Shown piece by piece: positions 27,071-35,914 of a stretch of 64,000 bases of DNA. Numbering within the stretch: position 1 is the stretch's first letter; every line of letters starts with the position of its first letter. The DNA lies in NCBI GenBank assembly GCA_029975215.1, contig JARKPO010000018.1:1-64000 (forward strand). Reading direction: 5' to 3'. Origin of the DNA: Levilinea sp. (GTDB taxonomy: Bacteria; Chloroflexota; Anaerolineae; Anaerolineales; Anaerolineaceae). Both the position numbers and the translations under genes were made by a program. Under the pieces are notes generated by a model. That model did not search any database and was not told the origin of the DNA. It saw nothing but the letters and a program-made list of their open reading frames with translations.

Positions 27071-28870
27071 ATGGACACGCCCATGCTCCTCACCCTCATC
27101 ATCACCCTGATCGCAGCCGCCCTGTTAATCAGCGATAAGCTGCGTCCCGATCTGGTGGCTGTCGCCGCCATGGTCTCTCTGGGTCTGTTGGGGTTGGTCA
27201 CTCCGGCGGAAACCTTCGCCGGTTTCTCCGGATCTGCCGTCATGACCATCCTGGGCATTTCGATCATCTCGGTGGCCCTCCACCAAACTGGCATCACCCA
27301 CCTGCTCGGACGGGTGATGAGTCGCCTGTCGGGCGGTTCGGACCTGCGCCAGATTCTGATCACCATGCTCATCGCCGCGGCCCTTTCCCTTTTCATGAAC
27401 AACATCGCCGCCGTGGGCGTGCTGCTGCCCGCCGTGATGAGCCTTACCCGCCAGAGTCAGACTTCCCCCTCCCGCCTGATGATGCCGCTAGCTTACGGCA
27501 CCATCCTGGGCGGCATGGCCACCTTGCTGACCACCTCCAATATCATTGTCAGCGGCGCCCTGCGCGACGCCGGTTTCCAACCCTTCGGGCTACTGGATTT
27601 CATGCCCATCGGCGGCCCCATCGTCATCCTCGGCATCGCCTACATGCTCATCGTTGGCCGCCGCATGCTCCCCACTTCCCTCCCCGACGGTGCCGCCAGC
27701 CGCGCTCGCCAGCTTCGCAAGGAACTGGGCCGCCTGTACGAATTGGATACCAACCTGTGCGAGGTAGAGGTGCTCCCCGGCAGCGCCCTGGCCGGAAAAA
27801 CCATTGCCGCCGGAAAGTGGGCTGCCCGCACAGGCCTCAACCTGACGGCTCTGGTGCGCCAGGGTCAAATCATCCACAGTCTACACCCCGGCGAAATCAT
27901 CCGTACCGGCGACCATCTGATCGGCAACGGCTGCCCCCCCACCGAGGATCTCACCGCTCTGGGCCTGCGCCAACTCGACCGCCCCACTCAGGAACGTGCC
28001 TTCACCGATCAAGGCACCATCCTGGGCGAATTGGTGCTCTCTCCCCATTCTGACCTCATTGGCCGCTCCCTCAAAGAGGTCAGCTTCCGCGAGAAATACA
28101 ACCTCAATGTGCTTTCTGTCTGGCGCGAAAGCAAACCCCTTCAGAACAATATCTCCGATCTGCCCCTACGCTTTGGCGACGCTCTGTTGGTGCAGGGCAC
28201 TGCCGCCGATTTGCAGCGGGTGCGCAAAGATACCAACCTGATCTTACTGGAAGAAGACCCCGACGCCGTCCTCAAGCCCGGCAAGCAGGCCCTGGCGGCG
28301 GTCATCACCCTGCTGACCCTCGGCCTGGCCTCGCTGGGCAGCCTGCCCGTGGCCACGGTGGTCATGGCGGGCGCTGTGCTGCTGCTGCTCACCGGCTGCC
28401 TGGATATGCGCGACATCTACCAGAACATGGAATGGAAAGCCATCTTCCTCATCGCTGGTATGTGGCCGCTTTCCACCGCCATCCGAACCACCGGGCTGGC
28501 GGATCTCACCGTGCAGACCATTTTTAACGCCGTGGGGCAGGCTTCGCCTCTGCTGGTGGCCGCGGTCATGATCTTCCTGGCTTTCATCCTTACCCAGGTG
28601 ATGAGCGGGCAGGTGGCTTCGCTGGTGTTAGCTCCTCTGGCCCTGGCCGCTGCCAGCCAACTGAATGTGGACCCTCGCGGCATGGGCATGGGCGTCGCCC
28701 TGGCCTGCTCGTTGGCCTTTGCCACCCCCTTCGGCCATCCCGTCAACATCATGGTGATGAACTCCGGCGGCTACCGTATTCGCGACTACCTGCGCATCGG
28801 CTTCCCCCTAACCGTGCTGGTCTACGCTTGCATCCTTTTCGGCTTATGGTATTTTTGGGGCATCACCTAA
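27071..28870 (+). CDS. SLC13/DASS-type anion transporter with two RCK_C domains
   Basis: A 599-residue permease in the ion-transporter superfamily. The N-terminal half has about six membrane segments with a re-entrant SNT-like motif (MNNIAAVGVLLP, then LLTTSNIIVSG). Cytosolic residues about 215-390 hold two TrkA-C (RCK_C) modules (CEVEVLPGSALAGKTIAAG; LSPHSDLIGRSLKEVSF, each with the conserved aliphatic pattern). The second membrane half ends with AFATPFGHPVNIMVM, the mirrored substrate loop. Such proteins carry sulfate, dicarboxylates or other anions with Na+ or H+; the substrate here is not determinable. It is first of a plus-strand run, 33 bp before tgt. Confidence 0.9.
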   Translation: MDTPMLLTLIITLIAAALLISDKLRPDLVAVAAMVSLGLLGLVTPAETFAGFSGSAVMTILGISIISVALHQTGITHLLGRVMSRLSGGSDLRQILITMLIAAALSLFMNNIAAVGVLLPAVMSLTRQSQTSPSRLMMPLAYGTILGGMATLLTTSNIIVSGALRDAGFQPFGLLDFMPIGGPIVILGIAYMLIVGRRMLPTSLPDGAASRARQLRKELGRLYELDTNLCEVEVLPGSALAGKTIAAGKWAARTGLNLTALVRQGQIIHSLHPGEIIRTGDHLIGNGCPPTEDLTALGLRQLDRPTQERAFTDQGTILGELVLSPHSDLIGRSLKEVSFREKYNLNVLSVWRESKPLQNNISDLPLRFGDALLVQGTAADLQRVRKDTNLILLEEDPDAVLKPGKQALAAVITLLTLGLASLGSLPVATVVMAGAVLLLLTGCLDMRDIYQNMEWKAIFLIAGMWPLSTAIRTTGLADLTVQTIFNAVGQASPLLVAAVMIFLAFILTQVMSGQVASLVLAPLALAAASQLNVDPRGMGMGVALACSLAFATPFGHPVNIMVMNSGGYRIRDYLRIGFPLTVLVYACILFGLWYFWGIT

Positions 28871-30847
<1,977 letters not shown>

Positions 30848-30858
<11 letters not shown>

Positions 30859-31588
30859 GCTTCTCCTGGCCGCTGGAATGCTGCTCCTTCTGGCGAGCTG
30901 CTCTGCCCTGCCCGCCGCCGAAGCGCCGCCTTCCGTTGCCCCCTGGATCGTCGAGGTCGAGCCGTCTCTACGTTGGATGGGAGATGCCTTTTCAGCTTGC
31001 GCCCTGCGCCAGCCCGACTTCCATCTGGTGATCGAAGAGGTGTCCCCCACCCAACCGCCCTCCCCAGCTGCTGCTGTGCGCTTTCAATGGGGAGACAGTG
31101 GCATCGAAGAGCGCAGTGCCTACCCCATCGGTCAGGACTCCCTGGCCTTTGTGGTGAACCCTGCCAACCCCGCCGCCGAACTGACCTATGATCAGATCCA
31201 ATCTGTGTATACCGCTCAGCTGCGATCCTGGCGAACGGTCAACGGCGAACAGGCCGCGGTAAATACCCGCATCCATTATTGGGTCTATCCGCTTGGCAAT
31301 GAGGTGCAGACCGCCCTGGAAGAAGGACTGCGCATTCAGCCTCACAACGCCCAGGCCCTCGGCATCGCTCCCCATCCCCAGGCCATGCGCCAGGCTGTCG
31401 CCGCTGACCCCGCCGCCGTGGGCTTCCTGCCCCGCCGCTGGCTGGATTCCTCGGTCAAAGAAATCGCCCTCACCGGCGCGCCTTTTGATCTTTCCCCCTT
31501 GCCCATTCTGGCTGTCTCCACGGCACCCCCCAGCGGCAGTCTGTACACCTGGCTGTACTGCCTGCAAGAAACCTACGCTGCCCCCTAA
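30848..31588 (+). CDS. Lipoprotein with a PstS-like (PBP-like) solute-binding domain
   Basis: A 246-residue exported protein with a lipobox (LLLLASC, Cys about 17). The rest resembles the PBP-like/PstS fold: a conserved hinge FVVNPANPAAELTYDQIQ followed by SVYTAQLRSWRTVNG matches the 'LT.eql..Iytg.i.nW' block of phosphate-binding-like proteins, and AVGFLPRRWL resembles the second-lobe strand. It is shorter than PstS, and no ABC permease genes are near, so it may be a stand-alone sensor or scavenger. It is embedded between uppP and a Crp/Fnr gene, overlapping uppP by 11 bp. Confidence 0.7.
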
Positions 31589-31603
31589 AAGGAACTACCG
31601 CCA

Positions 31604-32317
31604 TTGGTTCAGTCCGAAGACTCCAATGCCGCCCTGTTCGCCCTGATCCCCAAGAGCGAATTCCTGTCGGGTTTCAGCGCGCCCTTTCTCAACGCTCTGG
31701 TGCAGGGCGCCCGCAAGCGCGTTTTCAGTGCCAATCAAACTTTGTTTTGGGAAGGCGAGCCGTGTGCAAGACTTCACATTCTGGAAAGCGGCGCGGTCAA
31801 ACTCTTTAAAATGTCTCCCAACGGCCGCCAGCTTACCATCCGCATCATCGAAACCCCGGGGCAATCCTTTAACGAGGTTCCCGTCCTGGATTTGGGCAAA
31901 AACGCCGTCAACGCCTCGGCCCTCGAAGACACTCTTGTGTGGATCATCCCAACGGAAACCGTACAGGCCGCCATGCGCGCCTTTCCTGACCAATACCAAA
32001 CCATCATCCTCAAGCTGTCGGCCAACCTGCGCGGCATGATTCAACTCATCGAAGATCTGGCCTTTTTTCAGGTCACCGCCCGTCTGGCACGCCTGCTGCT
32101 CTCGCTGCCGCCCCACCGTCTGAATGGTGAGAAGGGCCAGCGCCTCACCCAGCAGGAATTAGCTGCCCGTCTGGGCACCGTGCGCGAGGTGGTGGCCCGT
32201 TCCCTGCGCGACCTGGAACGCAGCCACACCATTCAAATTCACCGCCGCCAGATCCTCATTCTCGATCCCAGCCGCCTGCAGGCCTGGGCTTCCGGTTCCA
32301 CCGACTTCGAAGAATAA
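31604..32317 (+). CDS. Crp/Fnr-family transcriptional regulator
   Basis: A 237-residue regulator with an N-terminal cyclic-nucleotide-binding-like beta-barrel (about 20-140), a long dimer helix and a C-terminal winged helix (about 165-230; LTQQELAARLGTVREVVARSLRDLE). The recognition helix has the Arg-Glu-x-x-x-Arg pattern of E. coli CRP (R180, E181, R185), not the Glu-x-x-Ser-Arg of FNR, so it should read TGTGA half-sites. There is no N-terminal cysteine cluster, so it is not an Fe-S FNR. The only plausible start is TTG 31604, with AAGGA about 11 nt upstream. It converges with nrfHA, whose promoter has a TGTGA-type palindrome. The effector (cAMP, NO/haem or other) is unknown. Confidence 0.9.
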   Translation: MVQSEDSNAALFALIPKSEFLSGFSAPFLNALVQGARKRVFSANQTLFWEGEPCARLHILESGAVKLFKMSPNGRQLTIRIIETPGQSFNEVPVLDLGKNAVNASALEDTLVWIIPTETVQAAMRAFPDQYQTIILKLSANLRGMIQLIEDLAFFQVTARLARLLLSLPPHRLNGEKGQRLTQQELAARLGTVREVVARSLRDLERSHTIQIHRRQILILDPSRLQAWASGSTDFEE

Positions 32318-32344
32318 AAAACAGCCGCCCTTTCGGACGGCTGT
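32315..32344 (-). terminator. Terminator of nrfHA
   Basis: On the minus strand ACAGCCG/CGGCTGT pairs across a 10-nt loop and is followed by TTTTTT (32320-32315), 20 bp beyond the nrfA stop. The plus-strand side has no T-tract, so the crp transcript may use only the hairpin. Confidence 0.8.
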
Positions 32345-32363
32345 GATGAATAACGCCGAAACC

Positions 32364-33665
32364 TTACGGCTTGCTGGCCTGGCTGCTTCCCAAAGCGGCC
32401 TGCACAGCCTTCAGCTGCGCTTGCCGCGCCAGATCGGTGGCCGTGGCCAAAATGCGCAGGGCCTCTTCAGGATTGTGGAAGCCCATGCTGTTTTCGGCTG
32501 CGATCAAATCCCAGCGCATCTGCGCTTCACGGTGCAGTTGGCGCGCCTCGTCCAGCAGGGCAGTATTGGCACCCGCGGCTTGGCTGGCAGCTTCAATGGC
32601 CCCAATGGCATCCACAATCGCCCGTTCTGTCGCCAACATGGTGTCATTCACCTGTTTCTGAATGGCCGCCACCCGCTCCACCACATACTCCACATCCGTG
32701 TGGCAGGTTCCGCAGCTCTGTGAAGCCATCAGCAGCGGAGATTTGACATCATGGCTGCTAAATTTGGCCGCCCCGTCGCGTGTGTAGGGCATGTGGCAGT
32801 CCGCGCAGGCCACGCCCGCCTTGTAATGCGTGCTGTCCGCCGTAAACAGCTCATAATCTGGGTGCTGCATCTTGATCATGGGCGTCTTGCTCTGCGGGTG
32901 TTCCCAGTCTTTGAACTGGATTTCGTCATAGTACGCCATCATGGCTTCCGCGGTCGTGCCCTTTTCCCACGGGAAGGTCAGGTATTTGCCTTCGCCTGCG
33001 AAATAGTATTCCACGTGACAGTTGGCGCACACCACCGTGCGCATCTCCTGCCGCGTGAAGGTGCGCCAGTCTTTACCCTGGGCCTTCAAAGCCTCATCCA
33101 GAGCCGGGTTGGTCACCACCAGGCGCATCGTCACCGCATCGTGGCAGTTGGCACAGCCGATCGGTTCAGTGATTTTGGAGGTCATATCGGCAAAGGACAT
33201 CTTATCATAGGCTGCCATGCCCATCTCATCCCACAGCTTGGGGTTGTCGGACAACTTGCAGGAATAACAGGTGGCTGGGGTGGTCTCGTTCACGCGCGGC
33301 GTATTGCGCACATCCGTCAGGGCATTCATATGCCCGCGGTCTTCGTCATATGCCTTGCTGAACCCGTATCCCGCAAAAAGCGTCTTCAACATGGGGTCCA
33401 CCGCCAGCTTATCCACCTGCTCCGAACCGCCAAAAGCGGTGCGCGTGTTGTTAGTTTCCGTCTTCAACAGTGTGGAATACTGGTTGGGGAAATTCACCCC
33501 CCACTGTGAGCTGTCTGGTTCCATAGCCGCAATCACTACCAACGGCTCAACCCCCCGCATGGGCTTGGGCTGGTTGCTGATAAACACCAGCAGGGCAATC
33601 ACCAGCGCCGACAGCGCCAGGATGATGCCGGTTACAATCATGACAGGTAAAGACGGTTTCTTCAT
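32364..33665 (-). CDS. nrfA: Pentahaem cytochrome c nitrite reductase, catalytic subunit
   Basis: A 433-residue ammonia-forming nitrite reductase (nitrite to ammonium, six electrons) on the outer face of the membrane. Five haem motifs are visible: the diagnostic active-site CYSCK (lysine-ligated), then CANCH, CANCH, CADCH and CGTCH. KMQHPDYELF and GVACADCHMP contain the conserved Gln/His region beside the active site and calcium. The N-terminus keeps an uncleaved membrane helix (about 8-28). The start ATG 33665 is chosen because GAGGTG lies 6 nt upstream. It follows nrfH by 5 bp and ends at a strong terminator. Confidence 0.98.
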   Translation of the reverse strand: MKKPSLPVMIVTGIILALSALVIALLVFISNQPKPMRGVEPLVVIAAMEPDSSQWGVNFPNQYSTLLKTETNNTRTAFGGSEQVDKLAVDPMLKTLFAGYGFSKAYDEDRGHMNALTDVRNTPRVNETTPATCYSCKLSDNPKLWDEMGMAAYDKMSFADMTSKITEPIGCANCHDAVTMRLVVTNPALDEALKAQGKDWRTFTRQEMRTVVCANCHVEYYFAGEGKYLTFPWEKGTTAEAMMAYYDEIQFKDWEHPQSKTPMIKMQHPDYELFTADSTHYKAGVACADCHMPYTRDGAAKFSSHDVKSPLLMASQSCGTCHTDVEYVVERVAAIQKQVNDTMLATERAIVDAIGAIEAASQAAGANTALLDEARQLHREAQMRWDLIAAENSMGFHNPEEALRILATATDLARQAQLKAVQAALGSSQASKP

Positions 33666-33670
33666 CCCAA

Positions 33671-34162
33671 TCACCTCTCTCGCAAAGGTTGGTACGTGCC
33701 TGTGTCCTGGTAAGGCAGAATAGAAATCCCGCGGACCCCATGCGCCACACTGCGGTGGCACTCAAAACAGTAGCGTCCGGAATCCATCGTCCCATCCGCC
33801 ACCATCGAAACGGTCTCTTCGTGGCAGTAAATGCAGTTCGCCTGGATGATTTTTTGGGTTGATTCTTTGGCCCGCAGCGGTTCGGGCAAATGGCCGATGG
33901 TAAAGGCTGAAACGTGGTTTAATCCCGATTTCGCTTTCACAAAGTACTTGGGAATCAATTCGTGCGGCGTGTGGCAGTCGTTGCAGGTGGCCCACTGTTT
34001 GTGCCCCGCATGATACCAACCCTCATACACGGCGTCCATCACGTGGCAGTTATTGCAGGCCGTTGGGTCATTCCCCAGATAAACGGTAAAGTCCGATAAA
34101 TACAAGAGCAATCCCACGGCCGCCGCCAGAAGAATCAGCCCAATCAAAATCGGTAGTTTCAT
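33671..34162 (-). CDS. nrfH: NrfH-type tetrahaem quinol dehydrogenase
   Basis: A 163-residue NapC/NrfH-family cytochrome that takes electrons from menaquinol and passes them to NrfA. One N-terminal membrane helix (about 3-22) is followed by four CxxCH motifs: CNNCH, CNDCH, CIYCH and CFECH. The size fits NrfH rather than the longer NapC. It is the first gene of nrfHA; the promoter has a Crp-type palindrome and a TAAAAT -10 box. The start has GAGGGAG about 6 nt upstream. Confidence 0.97.
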   Translation of the reverse strand: MKLPILIGLILLAAAVGLLLYLSDFTVYLGNDPTACNNCHVMDAVYEGWYHAGHKQWATCNDCHTPHELIPKYFVKAKSGLNHVSAFTIGHLPEPLRAKESTQKIIQANCIYCHEETVSMVADGTMDSGRYCFECHRSVAHGVRGISILPYQDTGTYQPLRER

Positions 34163-34204
34163 GACCGCTCCCTCGCCAATTCGGGGTAATTTAATCTTTA
34201 TTTA

Positions 34205-34210
34205 ATTTTA
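34205..34210 (-). promoter_or_regulatory. -10 box (TAAAAT) of nrfHA
   Basis: TAAAAT on the minus strand, 31 bp (centre to centre) downstream of the Crp-type palindrome. It puts the transcription start near 34198, about 35 nt before the nrfH ATG. Confidence 0.5.
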
Positions 34211-34230
34211 CGGGATTGGATTCTTTTGTC

Positions 34231-34246
34231 TGTGACTTAAGTTACA
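34231..34246. promoter_or_regulatory. Crp/Fnr-type operator upstream of nrfHA
   Basis: TGTGACTTAAGTTACA is a 16-bp palindrome with one mismatched pair, and its left half matches TGTGA exactly. Its centre lies about 41 bp before the predicted start, the class II activator position. It overlaps the last bases of the upstream hydrolase gene. Confidence 0.65.
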
Positions 34247-35153
34247 TTGTGTCCGCGGTGCCAGACCCGTTGCCGTTTTTCTTATCTTTCTTGGCAAAAA
34301 ATTGAAACAAGCTGCGCTTGGGCGGCTTGGGCAGGTGCACGTGCTTCAGCAAAAACGGATGCACCAGATGGTAAAAATCTTCAAACGCTTCCCGCCGGAT
34401 ATTGTGCCCCACACCGTCAATCACCCCCACCGAACCCTGCTTCCAGAACTTAGCCGCTTCCTCGGCCACCTCCGGGGTCACAATCGCCCCGCGCTGCGGA
34501 TCGCCGCACACCAACAGCACCGGGCAGGTGATGGCCCGAGCCGTCTCTTGCCACGGCCGGCGCTCTGCCTGGAAAAACCCTGCCACCTGGGGGCGCACCT
34601 GCTGTTTGGCCTTGGCCCACTGGAAAAATTCGCTTTCATCCCAGGTGGGGTTATCCGCGCGGCCAGCCGTCATAATCTCATCCAGGCTCTTTTGGCGGTT
34701 GCTCATCATCCGCCCCATCATGCCTTCCACCACCGCCTGCCAGTCCGCCGGATTCTCCTCGGGCAGCGGGTTGCGCCAGGCCGGGTCTTCCAACACCAAC
34801 GCCCCCACCAGTTCCGGGTGAGCCGCAGCCAATTCCGCTGCGGTCATTGCCCCCATCGAGTGGCCGATCACCCCCGGCTTTTCTAATCCCAGTTCGCGAA
34901 TCACCGCGGACACATCCTCCGCCTGTTCGCGGGGGGCATAGCCGCCTTCCGGCGCGTCCGAAAGGCCGTGCCCGCGCGCATCCACCATCACCAGGTCAAA
35001 ATCAGCTTCCAACGCCAGCGCCAGATTTCCCCAGCACATGCCGTTATCGCTCAGTCCGTGCAGCAGCACCAGCGGCGGCTTTTGGTCGGAGGTGCGGTAG
35101 TAGTGGATCTTTACCCCCTCATGCATAACGTGTCCGTAGAATAAACGTGACAT
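34242..35153 (-). CDS. Alpha/beta-hydrolase fold protein
   Basis: A 303-residue cytoplasmic alpha/beta hydrolase. The oxyanion region LVLLHGLSDNGMCW, the MVDARGHGLSD strand, the nucleophile elbow VIGHSMGAMTA (Ser), a late acid strand VLLVCGDPQ and a C-terminal GVGHNIRREAF histidine make a complete triad. It resembles non-haem haloperoxidase/esterase-like family members; the substrate is unknown. A Lys/Gly/Asn-rich C-terminal tail (about 285-303) is unusual. The start ATG 35153 has GGGGA about 8 nt upstream. It follows the FtsB-like gene by 4 bp and ends inside the nrfHA operator. Confidence 0.9.
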   Translation of the reverse strand: MSRLFYGHVMHEGVKIHYYRTSDQKPPLVLLHGLSDNGMCWGNLALALEADFDLVMVDARGHGLSDAPEGGYAPREQAEDVSAVIRELGLEKPGVIGHSMGAMTAAELAAAHPELVGALVLEDPAWRNPLPEENPADWQAVVEGMMGRMMSNRQKSLDEIMTAGRADNPTWDESEFFQWAKAKQQVRPQVAGFFQAERRPWQETARAITCPVLLVCGDPQRGAIVTPEVAEEAAKFWKQGSVGVIDGVGHNIRREAFEDFYHLVHPFLLKHVHLPKPPKRSLFQFFAKKDKKNGNGSGTADTM

Positions 35154-35157
35154 GGGT

Positions 35158-35547
35158 TTATTCCCCAAAAATCAGAACGCGCCAAATCATCCAATTCGGC
35201 GCACGGGTGGGGGCAGGAAGCACCGGAACGCTGGGCGTCGGCGTGCCTTCTGCGCCTGGGATAGGGATGATAGCGATATCCCCAGGGCGCACATACGAAA
35301 GGTCCTCGCGGATCACTCCTTCCACGCCCGCTTCCGAGCCTGCCGCGCTGACGGCGGTACTCAGCGCAAAATCGGTGGCCTGCATACTGCCCACTTCGCC
35401 CATAATGCGCGTGAGCTGTTGATTCTGCTCGTGCAAAATGGTCAGTCGGTTGTTTAAATCCATCAGCAGCAGCACCAGGACCGCCAGCGCGCCAAAAATT
35501 AACACTTGCTGTGGCTTAAAAGGGAGTTCAAACTTACCAATGCGCAT
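35158..35547 (-). CDS. FtsB/DivIC-like septum formation initiator protein
   Basis: A 129-residue single-pass membrane protein with a short cytoplasmic N-terminus, one membrane helix (about 14-29), a coiled coil (NRLTILHEQNQQLTRIM) and the VIREDLSYVRPGDIAII segment. That segment corresponds to the 'E..aRe.lg.v.pGE' block of the FtsB/DivIC family. A Thr/Pro-rich extracytoplasmic tail follows. The family recruits divisome partners (FtsL, FtsQ). A TAAGAT box lies 6 nt before the ATG and no Shine-Dalgarno is visible, so the mRNA may be leaderless. The hydrolase gene follows at once. Confidence 0.78.
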   Translation of the reverse strand: MRIGKFELPFKPQQVLIFGALAVLVLLLMDLNNRLTILHEQNQQLTRIMGEVGSMQATDFALSTAVSAAGSEAGVEGVIREDLSYVRPGDIAIIPIPGAEGTPTPSVPVLPAPTRAPNWMIWRVLIFGE

Positions 35548-35598
35548 ATCAGTATCTTACCCCAGCCGCGCGTTCATTACAAGTCTCAGACCTGCAGG

Positions 35599-35627
35599 AA
35601 AAGAAAAACCCCGTCTTTCGACGGGGT
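35599..35627 (-). terminator. Terminator of tRNA-Leu
   Basis: ACCCCGTC-GAAA-GACGGGGT (35627-35608) with a GNRA-like GAAA tetraloop is followed on the minus strand by TTTTTCTTTTCC. This is a textbook intrinsic terminator, 4 bp past the tRNA. Confidence 0.92.
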
Positions 35628-35630
35628 GTG

Positions 35631-35714
35631 TGCCGAAGGTGGGATTTGAACCCACACGAGCGTAAGCCCACTACGCCCTGAACGTAGCGCGTCTGCCAAT
35701 TCCGCCACTTCGGC
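35631..35714 (-). tRNA. tRNA-Leu(CAG)
   Basis: The minus strand folds as an 84-nt class II tRNA. The acceptor stem is GCCGAAG/CTTCGGC. An A-box-like GTGGCGGAATTGGC precedes an anticodon stem CTACG/CGTAG closing the loop TTCAGGG, with anticodon CAG (plus-strand 35678-35680). A long variable arm (TGGGCTTACGCTC) and the T-loop GGTTCAAATCC follow. The discriminator base is A, as in tRNA-Leu. The next bases are CAC, so CCA is not encoded and must be added enzymatically. Confidence 0.96.
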
Positions 35715-35883
35715 GCTTTCAGAACCAACGAACAGAATTTTATCTCAAATCTGCCATTTGTCAACCTTTTCATTTGGTTTCTCGCAAATTTCCTCCTCTC
35801 AGCCCTGCCCCCAGCGCGGAACGTCTCTTGCAACTGCGTTAACAGGTTGCCTCTTGAAAATGGCCTCATTAGAATGACCGTGC

Positions 35884-35889
35884 TATAAT
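35884..35889 (+). promoter_or_regulatory. -10 box (TATAAT) of the envelope cluster
   Basis: A consensus TATAAT lies 25 nt before ATG 35915; AATGGAG in the leader can serve as RBS. A TTGAAA sits too far upstream (23-nt spacer) to be a good -35. Confidence 0.5.
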
Positions 35890-35914
35890 GGCTTAACAAA
35901 ATGGAGCTGGGTTT

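Noticed and set aside
35631-35714. tRNA-Leu as an attachment site for an island
   Set aside because: No duplicated tRNA 3' end or integrase was seen on either side; the flanks are ordinary housekeeping genes.
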